Virus record (IMG/VR): IMGVR_UViG_3300047181_000005
Span: 1 to 34,550 of that record
Reading direction: 5' to 3' (one strand)
Length of the DNA stretch: 34,550 nt
DNA from: a virus
This document shows positions 1 through 8,997 of this stretch, in pieces; the first letter of the stretch is position 1; every line of letters starts with the position of its first letter. The notes under the pieces were generated by a model, which saw only the letters and a program-made list of their open reading frames with translations, was not told where the DNA came from and made no database searches. The translations under genes and the position numbers were made by a program.

Positions 1-127
1 AAACGACTCAGAAATGCGAAGACTCTCTCGATTGAATGTTCTTTGATGAAGTTGCGGTTTCATACTGAGAGAATATACTCTCGAAAGGAATATGTCAAGA
101 CAAAAAAAGAGACCGCCACTGCCCCGG
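1..127. repeat. Terminal direct repeat, left copy (circular overlap)
   Basis: Bases 1-127 are identical to 34424-34550. A perfect overlap of exactly 127 bp is what a k=127 de Bruijn assembly leaves on a circular or circularly permuted contig, so this is most likely an assembly overlap and not a biological terminal repeat. Removing one copy gives a 34,423 bp circle. The repeat holds promoter P1 and half of terminator T1. Confidence 0.9.
70..98 (-). promoter_or_regulatory. Promoter P1 (left copy)
   Basis: On the minus strand TTGACA (93-98), a 17-bp spacer and TATTCT (70-75) form a near-consensus sigma-70 promoter. The -10 lies inside a dyad, GAGAG-6-CTCTC (67-82). It fires across the circle junction into the genes at 34486/34341. 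It lies immediately downstream of terminator T1. Confidence 0.8.
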
Positions 128-136
128 AGCGATCTC
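102..136 (-). terminator. Terminator T1, end of the late operon
   Basis: On the minus strand a 9-bp GC-rich stem (128-136 pairing with 109-117, two G-U pairs, 10-nt loop) is followed by seven Ts (102-108). It lies 12 nt beyond the stop codon of the last late gene and directly before P1, so it insulates the late operon from the next unit. Confidence 0.85.
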
Positions 137-147
137 TCCGTACTATA

Positions 148-507
148 TCATGAATTTGCGAGTATTTGTTCCCACCGCAAGAGCGCGTCTGCGAGTTCGT
201 CGTCATACTCCCCGATCTTTCCCATTGTGTGAAGCGCAGTCACCGCCCTTTGATTGATTGCGTCGATTGACCAGTCATTTTGACGTTGTTTCAGCCCTAT
301 TTCTTCAGGATTATCTCTAAAATAGATATGATATGCCAAGTGCTCGACCTGTGTGACTTTGAGGGCATTCTTCGCGCAATTCTTGTCTCCCTTTCCATGA
401 ACGAAGTGCATTCTCTCAAGGGGTCTGTCATTCCTTCCTGACAATTCTGATATGTTCCCGGCGCGAGTGTCGATCTCGACGCGTACCCTTTCGGAGAATG
501 GAGGCAT
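148..507 (-). CDS. Putative HNH-like nuclease, last gene of the late operon
   Basis: 119 aa. The region from about residue 34 to 60 resembles the HNH_3 pattern of homing-type endonucleases: H37, then GDKN (40-43), N47-A-L, and E55-H56 with H60 three residues on. The usual first HH pair is not intact (MHFVHG), so activity is uncertain. The start has no Shine-Dalgarno; the preceding gene ends 89 nt upstream, in a spacer with a weak hairpin and no clear promoter. It is the last gene before terminator T1. HNH proteins often sit beside terminases and assist DNA packaging; on the circle this one is far from terL, so a packaging role is only a guess. It could also be a free-standing nuclease. Confidence 0.5.
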   Translation of the reverse strand: MPPFSERVRVEIDTRAGNISELSGRNDRPLERMHFVHGKGDKNCAKNALKVTQVEHLAYHIYFRDNPEEIGLKQRQNDWSIDAINQRAVTALHTMGKIGEYDDELADALLRWEQILANS

Positions 508-595
508 ACAAAAAGATTGATCAACTTATTTTGTGTATAGATTGTGGATATTTTCAGGGGATTCCTCCTCTCTATGCGAGAGAAAGGTGCGTTTG

Positions 596-955
596 TCATG
601 GGATTTTCGCGAATACTCTTTCGACAACTAGAGCGATTATAGTCATGACAGTAATTCCGAGAGCACTCATGACAGCAAGGATCGTTCGGATTGAAGTCCA
701 ACCGTTGCGGAGAGGCTCAAACGGAAAGTCTTTTGATTTATCTTCCATTGCGACGAGTCTTTGCTCGTGATCTTGCATGATTGCGATGACTCCTTTTTGA
801 CCGTTTTCAGGGACTCCATACATTCCGACGACGAGTTTTGACAACTTTTCATCGTGTGATTTCAATAGTCCTATAATTTCCGCCTGTTGTTGTTGCACGT
901 CTTTCATGATCATATCGTCTTGACGACGCATTTTTTCTGTATTATTTCCCGACAT
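596..955 (-). CDS. Small coiled-coil protein with one C-terminal membrane segment
   Basis: 119 aa. Residues about 8-75 are polar, Gln/Glu/Lys-rich and predicted helical; residues about 91-112 are a strong hydrophobic segment, leaving a short basic tail. This coiled coil plus C-terminal anchor recalls haemolysin XhlA-type and other phage membrane accessory proteins placed after tail genes. A second holin or a membrane tether at lysis is possible, but the recognisable holin lies elsewhere (30585-30851). The start has a weak GAGGG 9 nt upstream. I do not recognise a specific family. Confidence 0.6.
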   Translation of the reverse strand: MSGNNTEKMRRQDDMIMKDVQQQQAEIIGLLKSHDEKLSKLVVGMYGVPENGQKGVIAIMQDHEQRLVAMEDKSKDFPFEPLRNGWTSIRTILAVMSALGITVMTIIALVVERVFAKIP

Positions 956-1026
956 AGTTTTTTGCCCTCTGTCATTTCATATTATCAACTGATAGCAATT
1001 TTCGCAAGGATTGTCATTGATTGCAA

Positions 1027-1449
1027 CTATGACGTCTCGTATGTTCCTTCAATCACGATTTCATCACCTGTCGCCCAAGTGTGAGGAACTGTCGATGACA
1101 ATGCGACATTCGACGCGTATGTTCCGTCAGTTTTGATGACTGTGACGCTTCCTGTGATGACGATTTGACCCTGATATGTCGCCGTCCCTGTGTCGAATAG
1201 CCTGACAATTCCGATCGGTTGCCCAAACGTCGTATCCTTTGCAGTTGTCGGAAGAGTGAGCGTGACGCCACCTGTGACCGCAGTCGTTGATCCGAATAGC
1301 AATTTGACTCTGATATGAACAGTCTTTCCGATCTTCGTATAGAATCCGGTCAATGTTCCGTTTCCGACAGTTATTCCCGCGAGAGACGGAGCGAAAGAAG
1401 TCCAGCCATAATCGCCGATCATTCTTCGAAGTGTTTCAAGTAGTACCAT
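1027..1449 (-). CDS. Tail-tip or receptor-binding accessory protein
   Basis: 140 aa from the ATG that overlaps the end of the preceding hub gene; longer upstream frames exist but run into that gene. The first 20 residues are helical, followed by a beta-rich, Gly/Thr/Val-rich domain (WTSFAPSLAG, then GNGT and a GxYTKIGKTVHIRV stretch) typical of C-terminal head domains of phage tip and fiber proteins. Its position at the end of the tail module supports a structural role at the tail tip, perhaps trimeric. The exact function is not known. Confidence 0.6.
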   Translation of the reverse strand: MVLLETLRRMIGDYGWTSFAPSLAGITVGNGTLTGFYTKIGKTVHIRVKLLFGSTTAVTGGVTLTLPTTAKDTTFGQPIGIVRLFDTGTATYQGQIVITGSVTVIKTDGTYASNVALSSTVPHTWATGDEIVIEGTYETS

Positions 1450-1450
1450 T

Positions 1451-3634
1451 TCAGACGGAGACCTTTGTGATATTAGATATTCCGTCGCTGTACACTGCGT
1501 CAGAGAGACCCCTTCGAACGTCATTGAGTTCCTTTCCTGTGAGAGCGCGCTTGTCTTCGACTACGATGTCAGCGAATCGCCCCTCTCCGTCGACGGTGAC
1601 TTTTGTGATGAGGAGATTCGATGAGTATATGTCAGGATCGGAGAGATTGAGAATCTTGCAAGTATCACCGGGATTGATTGATTCGATGTCGTATCCTCTT
1701 TCAGTGTCGAAGTTGTTGTCGGTGACTCTGAGTTGAATTGATACGTTCGGATCTTTGTTTGCGTTCACGAATGCCGTTCCAAGTTTGAGCATATACGCGG
1801 GATCTGTGATTCTTCCGTCTGTCATTCGTTCCATTTTTGACCAGTAGGAAGCAATCGAGGCTGAATTGTAGTACATTTTAGAAAGAAAGTTCGTGTCGTC
1901 TTCCTGAAGTCCGTTCCAAGCGACGAGCACGTTCGCAATATCAGTCCAAGACTTGAGAATTCTGAGATTCTGTACATTCGCCCCCATTGTGAAAGTGTGT
2001 GTCGCCGTTGCCGGTTTTTGCTTGAATGTCAGTATGTTTGAAGCGTCGAAAAAGTAGTAATAATCGACGCCGGTCATTTCCTTGATCTTGTCGAGCAACT
2101 CAAGACCGAACTTTGAGTCTGAAGAGTATGAAACGGTGAATCCGAGAGCGGGAATTGATGTCGCTGAATAGTTGATGAAAGGATCTGTTTCGTTTGCTCT
2201 GAATTTGTCGACAATATCTTTGACAATATCTGCGGGATCTGTCGAATTGTATGTCATTCTCACGTTTGTTCCGTCCCAATGAAGCACGAATCCGAGTCGA
2301 ACATAGTGCCCGAGAGTCTTGATTTTGACTGATTCTTGACCGTCTTGAATTCCGATCTCGATGTCAGCAATGAATCCCGAGTATACGAGAATCCCCGATG
2401 TCGCTCGAGTGTCAATGTCTTGAACCCATACTTCGACCTTATTCAAGAATGCGACTGTTCCGTCAGTGTTGTATCTGTCGAAAGTGCGAGGAAGATCAAT
2501 TGACATTTCACCGCAACCGCCGTTGATGACCTTTGTGAATGGATAGCCTGTGAGAGGACTCCATGTTCCGAGAAGAGTCGTTCCTGTTTTGTCGTATATT
2601 TTGACAGTGAAAGTCTTGTTTTTGAGGAGTGTTCCTGTAATTGCTCCGGTGACGTTCGGAATTGAGGCGATTTCATGAGAGATTGAAACGAAAGTTGCGG
2701 GATCGTTCATGTTTGCGTACTCTGTCGCGATGAGTTCCGCAGAGAGTTCGGACTTTGCGATTCTCACTTCTTCGAGAGATCCCTTTGTCGAATCACCGCC
2801 CGCAGACTGCGCGCCGAGATATGAAGGATTCTGAGACATAGATCCGAGCCCTCCCGAATGGAGACTTGCTTTGAGAGATCCGTTTTTGTATGCCTTTCCC
2901 CCGCCCGCCCCGCTTGCAGAGTTGACGAAGTGATACAGATTCCATGCTCCATAATCGACCATTGTCGAGAGCGTGTTTGAGTTTCCGTATGCTGTTCCGT
3001 TTCCTAAGAAGGCAACGAGATTTGTGCTCGCCGTGTCAATATACATTGAGTTCCAAAAATTCGAGTTGAAGATTCTCATTCTTGAAGCCTTTGACGTCAG
3101 ATTGACAAACATCTGAAGCGTTGTGACGCCTGTCAGTGTAGGAATTGCGGGAAATGAAGTGTAGTCATTCACTCCGTCGAATTGGTATCCCTGATCAATC
3201 TTTCCAGTGACCGCGAGAGGCTCTCCGACTCCTTTGAGCGTGAGAGTGTATCCGTTCCCGGTCGAGTCAGTAGTTGCGCCCAAGTGCCAAACAGCCCAAT
3301 AATTTGACCATGTATTCGCGAGATCCTGTTCGGTGACTGATTGACTTGCGTTTCCGTAGTATATTTCAATGTTATCGCTCGCCGAATATGCGGGAACTTT
3401 GACGAATGCTATGAGTTGACCTGTCGTTCGATCCCATTTTTTTAGTTCGAAAGGAATCAACGCTCCCCCTTGCTCGAACCTTATATCATAGAGAGTTTCA
3501 CTCTTCCCGCCGTTTGCAGTGCTTTTGAGATAGTCGAAAGTCCCTGAAATGAGAAGAATTCCGTTGTTATGCGAACCAGTAACGAAAGGAAACGTGATTC
3601 TTCTTCGGTATAAATATCCGTTTGAGAATGTCAT
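1451..3634 (-). CDS. Tail hub / baseplate protein with N-terminal DUF2341 and LamG-like domains
   Basis: 727 aa. Residues about 5-105 match DUF2341: YRRRITFPF at the start and KVPAYS-DNIEIYYGN at its end. Residues about 110-300 are a LamG/concanavalin-like jelly roll (WAVWHLGAT, GYQFDGVNDY). Residues about 325-700 resemble the Gp37-like siphovirus tail hub or minor tail protein, with a two-lobed beta core, GLELLDKIKEMTGVDYYYFF and a closing IVVEDKRALTG. The protein probably forms the central tail tip and carries two sugar-binding-type domains that could contact the cell surface. It overlaps the upstream gene by 4 nt. The assignment of the hub part rests on remembered family features and gene order. 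Confidence 0.7.
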   Translation of the reverse strand: MTFSNGYLYRRRITFPFVTGSHNNGILLISGTFDYLKSTANGGKSETLYDIRFEQGGALIPFELKKWDRTTGQLIAFVKVPAYSASDNIEIYYGNASQSVTEQDLANTWSNYWAVWHLGATTDSTGNGYTLTLKGVGEPLAVTGKIDQGYQFDGVNDYTSFPAIPTLTGVTTLQMFVNLTSKASRMRIFNSNFWNSMYIDTASTNLVAFLGNGTAYGNSNTLSTMVDYGAWNLYHFVNSASGAGGGKAYKNGSLKASLHSGGLGSMSQNPSYLGAQSAGGDSTKGSLEEVRIAKSELSAELIATEYANMNDPATFVSISHEIASIPNVTGAITGTLLKNKTFTVKIYDKTGTTLLGTWSPLTGYPFTKVINGGCGEMSIDLPRTFDRYNTDGTVAFLNKVEVWVQDIDTRATSGILVYSGFIADIEIGIQDGQESVKIKTLGHYVRLGFVLHWDGTNVRMTYNSTDPADIVKDIVDKFRANETDPFINYSATSIPALGFTVSYSSDSKFGLELLDKIKEMTGVDYYYFFDASNILTFKQKPATATHTFTMGANVQNLRILKSWTDIANVLVAWNGLQEDDTNFLSKMYYNSASIASYWSKMERMTDGRITDPAYMLKLGTAFVNANKDPNVSIQLRVTDNNFDTERGYDIESINPGDTCKILNLSDPDIYSSNLLITKVTVDGEGRFADIVVEDKRALTGKELNDVRRGLSDAVYSDGISNITKVSV

Positions 3635-5166
3635 TTGTACAATTTTCGTGATCTGATTTCAACGTTGAAAGGAGCGGTCACTGTCGGCTGTGTGTATACA
3701 TAAAACATCATGTCAGCAGACGAGTATCCCGCAGATTCCCACGTCGGAGTAGTTGACGATTTTTGATAGCGAATTGCTCCGCTTGCATAACCTCCCGCAG
3801 TATTGTATCCGATTCCTATTTCGAAAGATCCCGGAACGAAAGGATCTTCAATGACGATCCAGTATGTCGAACCGCTTGTGATTGCATAGTTGACAGCAAT
3901 TTCGGTCGTCTGATAGGAAGTATTCGTCAGAGTGATCGGCGTTGCAGTATAGACAACCGTGTTCGGTGCTCCCGCGCTCGAGTTGTATATCTTCAATTTG
4001 AGAGTCCCCGAAGTTCCAAGAAAGAGTTTGACAGGAATACTGATCTTCGTGATTGTTCCAGTAACGACAGCGATGAATGATTGAGCCCATTTTTTGATGA
4101 TGTCGAGAGAAGTGAATGTTTTGTCAGTTCCGTATGATGTTCCGACTGAGTTGATTGCATACGCTCGATAGTGATACAACGTCACCGCCGAGAGACTCGT
4201 CATGACCCCATTGAATGCGCTGAGTCCACTTCCTGAAGCGATTTTGTTTCCCGCAGTTGTCGGATTTGAAGAAGTTCCCCATACAATCCCGCGTTCAGAG
4301 ACAGTCGCGCCACCGTCTGCGGTGACTGTTCCTGATCCTGTCGCTTGACTTGATGAAATACTTGCGACCGAATCTGTTGTGACAGTAGGAGCAACGGCGT
4401 CAGTTGATTGAGTCAAGACTGCTCCGTATGAAGTTCCCTGAGAGTTGATCGCGTATGCCCTGACATAATAGAGAGTACCCGGAGAGAGACCTGTGACAGC
4501 GACACTCATTGCTCCAGTCGTTCCTGTCGTTGTTTGTTTCGAATCACCTGTTGTCGGAGTACCATTTGAGGGAGAATACACGACACCGCGTTCGGTAACT
4601 GTTGCGCCACCGTCCGAGGAAACATTTCCCGCAACCGTGAAGCCTGAAGACGTGACCGTCCCGATTGAATCAGTAGTGACAGTCGGAGTGAGTGCGGATT
4701 GATAGCCGTACACTTCGAACCACATATCATATCCGTTCGCAGTCCAAGATCCCGCAGAGTATTTCCAGTAAGAATCGCCGTTTGCGTAACTATTTGAGCC
4801 ACGATACCAACCGACATTGCTTGACGAAGAAGTTCCCGGATTATCGAACACAATCGCGTATTTTGATCCGGCTGTGACAGCGATGTCAGTGAAATCGAAT
4901 TGAATTGTTTGCCCTGAAGTTGAAATTGAGTTTGACGCGTATGTTTGAGTCGCGAGAGCCGATCCAGTCGGAAGACCTCCCGAAGTTGCGTATATTCCGA
5001 CAGTAACGTTCCCGCCCGGAGATCCTGCTCTTCGGAGATATAGTTGAACGTAGTCGATTCGATCATATCCCGCCGGCATGACGAACGTCTGACACATTCT
5101 CGTTCCGCTCCATGCGAGATCCCACGTTGAAGATCCATGATTTGAGACCAGTAGTGAAGTTGCCAT
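3631..5166 (-). CDS. Modular tail protein with duplicated carbohydrate-binding-like and Fn3-like domains
   Basis: 511 aa. Residues about 1-155 and about 355-500 are related beta-sandwich modules (CQTFVMP / AQSFIAV openings, a G-P-T central motif, then SKYAIVFDNPG / STYWIVIEDPF). Between them lie two Fn3/Ig-like repeats of about 90 aa, each with TVTTDS, SDGGATV-ERG-V and YYVRAYAINSxGTSYG-type motifs. The layout suggests a receptor-binding or virion-surface adhesin of the tail tip. It starts 2 nt after the distal tail gene and overlaps the hub gene by 4 nt, so it is translationally coupled. No enzymatic residues are evident. Confidence 0.65.
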   Translation of the reverse strand: MATSLLVSNHGSSTWDLAWSGTRMCQTFVMPAGYDRIDYVQLYLRRAGSPGGNVTVGIYATSGGLPTGSALATQTYASNSISTSGQTIQFDFTDIAVTAGSKYAIVFDNPGTSSSSNVGWYRGSNSYANGDSYWKYSAGSWTANGYDMWFEVYGYQSALTPTVTTDSIGTVTSSGFTVAGNVSSDGGATVTERGVVYSPSNGTPTTGDSKQTTTGTTGAMSVAVTGLSPGTLYYVRAYAINSQGTSYGAVLTQSTDAVAPTVTTDSVASISSSQATGSGTVTADGGATVSERGIVWGTSSNPTTAGNKIASGSGLSAFNGVMTSLSAVTLYHYRAYAINSVGTSYGTDKTFTSLDIIKKWAQSFIAVVTGTITKISIPVKLFLGTSGTLKLKIYNSSAGAPNTVVYTATPITLTNTSYQTTEIAVNYAITSGSTYWIVIEDPFVPGSFEIGIGYNTAGGYASGAIRYQKSSTTPTWESAGYSSADMMFYVYTQPTVTAPFNVEIRSRKLYK

Positions 5167-5168
5167 GA

Positions 5169-6449
5169 TTAGAGTTCCCCCCTGAGATTAGCGTTGTTTG
5201 TCGTCTGAGAGATGATGTCTTGCGAAGTTGCAACGAGAGCGATGTTCACTTTGTTTCTACCGAGTGCGAATCGAGGAATGACCGAAGTATAATCGACGGC
5301 TGTGTTGTTGACTTTGACTGTTTTTGTAGTCATATTGAATTCGATCGTGTCGTTGATGACCCATGTTCGCGTGATTGTTACTGTGTCACCGGTCGTTTTG
5401 TTGTATAGAGTGAGCGCAGAGAGATTTGTGACGCCTGTGAATTTGAGTGTGATGACCGGCTCAGGTGTTGCAGAGCCCCCGAGATCAATGATGAAATCTG
5501 AAGTGATTGCAGAGACACCGTTTTGAAGATATACGAGTTCACTGTTTGTTCCTTCTCCGATTCCCCTGTATGCGCTGAATTTGATTTCGAAGTTTCGTCG
5601 ATCGACTTCTTCTCGAACTGTTGATTCTGAGATTCCGAGTTCGTAGCATTTGAAATTGAGTGTGTCGGATTCAAGTTGCCATATAATACCCCCGAAGACA
5701 ATCCCTGCGATATCGTCTTGCGCGCTCGCGTACTGTATAGACAGGGAAACATACCTCCCGAGGAGTCCGTAGTCGACAGAGCCAGTTTCAGCCATGTCAG
5801 CAATAGAGACGGAGAACTTGTTTCGCCCTTCAGTGATTGGAGCGTCATCAATTTGTTTTGTGATTGTGCCGACGAGGAAGTTGTCAACGTCAGATCCAAC
5901 AACAAGAACGAGTCCTGTGAGTTGTTCAACGTTGTTGATGTCGAGATATGCCTCGATGTTTCCTTCCCCTGCGTACTGTGAGACATTGATTCCGGGAAGA
6001 TTTATGTTTGAAATGGTTGCTTGATTGTTCCCTGAGATTGAAACGTCTGCGTCGAATTGGATTCCACCGTCGAACCACCTCTTTTGAGTTGTATACGAGC
6101 GATTCACCGCGTCGTCAGAAAGAGTCCAATCTGTATCCGTAGTCATTGAGGTTATTTGATCCCACTTTCTGATTATGCGGAGATATCGACCTCCGTCTTC
6201 AGTAGCGCGCTTGAGTTCAGTCCAAACATCAACGAGAGTTCTTGCTGAATCTTCCTGAACCTGACAAGAGAGAGAAATTTCCTTGTCAGAGATACGAACC
6301 GCAACTGGTGTTGAACCTGATTGTCTTGCGTTTTTATTCGCCTGAAATTCGATCGTGTGATCTCGGAATCCCGAACGATTGAAAACTTTGCAGTTCGGAT
6401 TATTCGTGAGATTCTGTGCTCCGTATTCGACGAGATTGATTTTTTTCAT
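5169..6449 (-). CDS. Distal tail (Dit-like) protein
   Basis: 426 aa. It follows the tape measure with a 4-nt ATGA overlap, the standard slot for Dit. The N-terminal about 130 residues fit the Dit/tail-tube-like fold (R-SGFRDHTIEF, KEISLSCQV, VWTELKRATEDGGRYLRI). A beta-rich C-terminal extension (about 170-426) resembles the galectin/CBM-type insertions of evolved Dit proteins. It is expected to form the ring joining tail tube and tip. Family-level support is from order and general pattern, not a strong motif. Confidence 0.65.
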   Translation of the reverse strand: MKKINLVEYGAQNLTNNPNCKVFNRSGFRDHTIEFQANKNARQSGSTPVAVRISDKEISLSCQVQEDSARTLVDVWTELKRATEDGGRYLRIIRKWDQITSMTTDTDWTLSDDAVNRSYTTQKRWFDGGIQFDADVSISGNNQATISNINLPGINVSQYAGEGNIEAYLDINNVEQLTGLVLVVGSDVDNFLVGTITKQIDDAPITEGRNKFSVSIADMAETGSVDYGLLGRYVSLSIQYASAQDDIAGIVFGGIIWQLESDTLNFKCYELGISESTVREEVDRRNFEIKFSAYRGIGEGTNSELVYLQNGVSAITSDFIIDLGGSATPEPVITLKFTGVTNLSALTLYNKTTGDTVTITRTWVINDTIEFNMTTKTVKVNNTAVDYTSVIPRFALGRNKVNIALVATSQDIISQTTNNANLRGEL

Positions 6450-8359
6450 TGTATGTTCAGCCTTGCAAGTTTATTTGATCGCGCTTGACCTTCAGATACT
6501 CCTCGAGCGACGGTTTCGATGAGATCATTCACTCCGAGAATAGTACCTTGAACAATCACTTGAATTGTAACATTTCCACCGACTCCGTTTGCTTGTGAGT
6601 TTGGATTGAAAGGATTCATTTTTGCAGGGACGACGGCTTCGCCTTTGTGAATCATTGCCACCATGTCTCGAGGAACGTTGTTGACACCTTGAGCAAGTCG
6701 AGGGATTGCAGAGACCGATCCGATACTGACTCCCGGGATCTTGTTTGCTTCGGTGATGATTTTATTGAGTCCACCGAGTGCCCTGTTGATTGGATCAATG
6801 ATTCCCCAGTTGATAATATCTTTGATGACTCCGACTGCTCCCTTGAATATGTTTCCGAGGAAGTCACCGAGTTTTGACCATGTTTCCTTCATTCTTTCCC
6901 ATGACCAGTTCATGTATTCGACGATCTTTGTTCCGACTTCTTGCCACCTTCCTTGAATTACGAGTGAAACGATTTCAAACAGACGTCCGATTCCCTGAAG
7001 AACAGTCTGAACAACAGACCACAAGTACTGAAATCCCGCGATGATGATACCTGTGAGATTCCATTCATTCCAAGTTTGAACGAGGAACATGAAAACATTC
7101 GCGACAGTTTGCCCGAATAGTACAATCAACGGCATGATATACGTCGAGATCCATGACCAGATTGATTGAAGAATCCCGAGGAACGCCGTTGCTTTGTCTT
7201 GAATACCCATGAAGTTTTGTTCCCATAGTGAACGAAGAACAACGACTGCGACTGAAATTGCTGTGATTGCCAAGAGAACAAGAGTGAAAGGATTGACGAG
7301 TGAGGCAATTATACCGACAACGACAGAGAGACCGACGAGAGATCCGAATATCTTTGCGAATTCGATGACTTCTTTTTTGTTTGTTTTGATGAAAGTGAAT
7401 ATCGTGTCGAGTATCGAGGAGAATCTCTTGATATACGGCTCAGTTTTTGGAAAGATCTCATAGACATACGCGAACGCGTCATTGAATCCCTCCATGTCTT
7501 GCACTGCGTACACCATACCTTGACCGAACGCAACAAATGCTTTGATGACGTTTGAAATGTTCTTTGCAGTGTCTCCGCTCAATGCTTCCGACAATGCTAC
7601 GACTGCTCCCTTTGCAATGTCAAGGAGACCGCTACTTTCGGCAATTCCCGCAATGAACAGATCCCATGAATCAGCAAGTGTCGAGAGTGTTCCCTGAAGA
7701 GTCTTTGATTGTTTATCCATACCGCCCGCAAAGTTAGTCTCCCCGAGTTTCAATAGATAGTCCTGAATTGATTTTGAGTCGTTTTTGACCGTTGTTTTCA
7801 TGCCCTTGAACGTGAACGCGACCTTTCCGTTTGATTGTTCCGCTCGAATACCGAATTCTTTGAGTCGTTCGAATTGAAGTGTTGACGCGTCTGCGACGGC
7901 TTCAATCATTTGATCGAGGCTCTTTCCCATTGATGAGGCTGTGTTTCCGTAAGATGTCAACGCTCTTTCTGAAGGATCGAGACCGAGGTTTTTGAGTTTG
8001 ATGAATGATCCGAGAACTTCATTGAGTTGATATGGAGTTTTCGCCGAGAATTTCGTGATTGTATCTTGAGCGTCTTTCGCTGCCTTTTTATCTCCCCCGA
8101 ATGCTGTTTCAAGAGCAACGCCCATTGACTCGAATTTCCCTGCGGTGTTTATTGCTTGCATTCCGAGAGCACTGAGCCCCGCAACGCCAACACCAAGAGC
8201 GACCGCCCCGGCTGTTGCAATAGTTGATCCGAAGTTTGCGTATGCCTTTCCGACGTTTCCGACAGTGCTTGCAAGTGAGCCGGTTGCGTTTGTGACACCT
8301 TTGATGACCGAAGAGGCGAGGTCTTTTGCGAGAATTTTGATGTCAATTTCCGAAGCCAT
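6446..8359 (-). CDS. Tail tape measure protein
   Basis: 637 aa. The Ala/Gly-rich N-terminus (about 15-75) and the stretch with SAKTPYQLNEVLGSF and SSMGKSLDQM are typical of siphophage tape measures. Central hydrophobic segments (about 340-445) could act as the membrane-inserting part during DNA ejection. At the usual 1.5 angstrom per residue the tail would be about 95 nm (inference). The ATG lacks a close Shine-Dalgarno; a GACGAGGA box lies 22 nt upstream, inside the end of the frameshifted chaperone gene. Confidence 0.9.
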   Translation of the reverse strand: MASEIDIKILAKDLASSVIKGVTNATGSLASTVGNVGKAYANFGSTIATAGAVALGVGVAGLSALGMQAINTAGKFESMGVALETAFGGDKKAAKDAQDTITKFSAKTPYQLNEVLGSFIKLKNLGLDPSERALTSYGNTASSMGKSLDQMIEAVADASTLQFERLKEFGIRAEQSNGKVAFTFKGMKTTVKNDSKSIQDYLLKLGETNFAGGMDKQSKTLQGTLSTLADSWDLFIAGIAESSGLLDIAKGAVVALSEALSGDTAKNISNVIKAFVAFGQGMVYAVQDMEGFNDAFAYVYEIFPKTEPYIKRFSSILDTIFTFIKTNKKEVIEFAKIFGSLVGLSVVVGIIASLVNPFTLVLLAITAISVAVVVLRSLWEQNFMGIQDKATAFLGILQSIWSWISTYIMPLIVLFGQTVANVFMFLVQTWNEWNLTGIIIAGFQYLWSVVQTVLQGIGRLFEIVSLVIQGRWQEVGTKIVEYMNWSWERMKETWSKLGDFLGNIFKGAVGVIKDIINWGIIDPINRALGGLNKIITEANKIPGVSIGSVSAIPRLAQGVNNVPRDMVAMIHKGEAVVPAKMNPFNPNSQANGVGGNVTIQVIVQGTILGVNDLIETVARGVSEGQARSNKLARLNIQ

Positions 8360-8375
8360 ATCATGAACACTGTGA

Positions 8376-8389
8376 ATTATTTCCTCGTC
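8376..8389 (-). promoter_or_regulatory. GACGAGGA box before the tape measure gene
   Basis: The 14-mer GACGAGGAAATAAT on the minus strand is identical to the one before the protease gene and close to one before the portal gene. Its GAGGA core looks like a Shine-Dalgarno, yet it sits 22 nt from the start codon, too far for ordinary ribosome placement. Confidence 0.45.
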
Positions 8390-8993
8390 TTGTTATTCTC
8401 ATTCTCTCTTTTTTTTCGTAAATTGTAAAGGTAAACGGTCGAATGAACGTGATCGGGAGATTCTTTGAGTACCTGTTCCCATGTTAGCCCACCGATGATC
8501 CTTTGATACTCCATGAAAACGAGTTCGGCAACGTCTCCGTCTGTGAAAAGACTGTCATCGTTCAGGTTGAATGAAGCGTCGAGAGCCTCTTTCAGGCTTT
8601 TGGGACGTTTCCTGTCAGTTCCTCGATGACTTTCTTGAGCACCTCAGAATCGAATTCCTTGAGTTCTTCAGCCAATAGAGGACGTGTTTTGTCTTCATCG
8701 TTGTCGTAAATCATACCCGAAACGAAGACGTCCGATACCATTTTATAGGTCAACGCCACGATTTCCCCTGCGAGTTTCGTTGCCTTTGTGTCATATTCCT
8801 CGAGTTCCTCGGCTGTGACACCTGGTTTTTCTGATAGTTTCTGAAGTTTTTGAACTTCTTGATTCTTGTGACCAATCTCTTTTTTCTTGTTGAAGATATC
8901 CTGAAGACCTGTTGTTTTGACTAACACGAAAGACTCGCTCCATTTTGGATCGAATTCTGCGAGTTCAACTCTTTTTGTTCGATAGAATGCCAT
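8377..8993 (-). CDS. Tail assembly chaperone, long form made by -1 frameshifting (gpGT-like)
   Basis: The short chaperone frame ends at 8592, but the -1 frame stays open from the slippery site (8598-8604) to a TAA at 8377-8379. A -1 slip would fuse residues 1-132 of the short form to 73 further residues, giving about 205 aa. The extension contains LVFMEYQRIIGGLTWEQVLK and a basic tail. This is the classic G/GT arrangement between tail tube and tape measure, in which the long form binds the tape measure during tail assembly. It also accounts for the otherwise empty 215-nt gap. The extension has no good start of its own. Confidence 0.8.
8592..8993 (-). CDS. Tail assembly chaperone, short form (gpG-like)
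   Basis: 133 aa, acidic and helical, between the tail tube and tape measure genes. It has the length and position of lambda gpG-type chaperones. ACGAGGA lies 4 nt before the ATG and is a good Shine-Dalgarno. The last codons (GTC CCA AAA GCC TGA) contain the CCCAAAA slippery heptamer in the correct frame, so a fraction of ribosomes should continue into the long form. Confidence 0.8.
   Translation of the reverse strand: MAFYRTKRVELAEFDPKWSESFVLVKTTGLQDIFNKKKEIGHKNQEVQKLQKLSEKPGVTAEELEEYDTKATKLAGEIVALTYKMVSDVFVSGMIYDNDEDKTRPLLAEELKEFDSEVLKKVIEELTGNVPKA
8598..8604 (-). other. Programmed -1 frameshift site CCCAAAA
   Basis: The minus strand reads C CCA AAA in the X XXY YYZ phase of the short chaperone frame, two codons before its stop. 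After slipping, the new frame is open for 73 codons and ends 18 nt before the tape measure start codon. I did not identify a clear downstream pseudoknot by eye. Confidence 0.75.
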
Positions 8994-8997
8994 AATT

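Noticed and set aside
1-127. Biological direct terminal repeats like those of T7
   Set aside because: The length is exactly 127 bp, a usual assembler k-mer, and the repeat splits terminator T1, so a circular-assembly overlap explains it better.
887-1084. Plus-strand open frames throughout the window
   Set aside because: All lie opposite better minus-strand genes, have no ribosome sites or promoters, and encode low-complexity Ser/Arg/Cys-rich sequences typical of antisense shadows.
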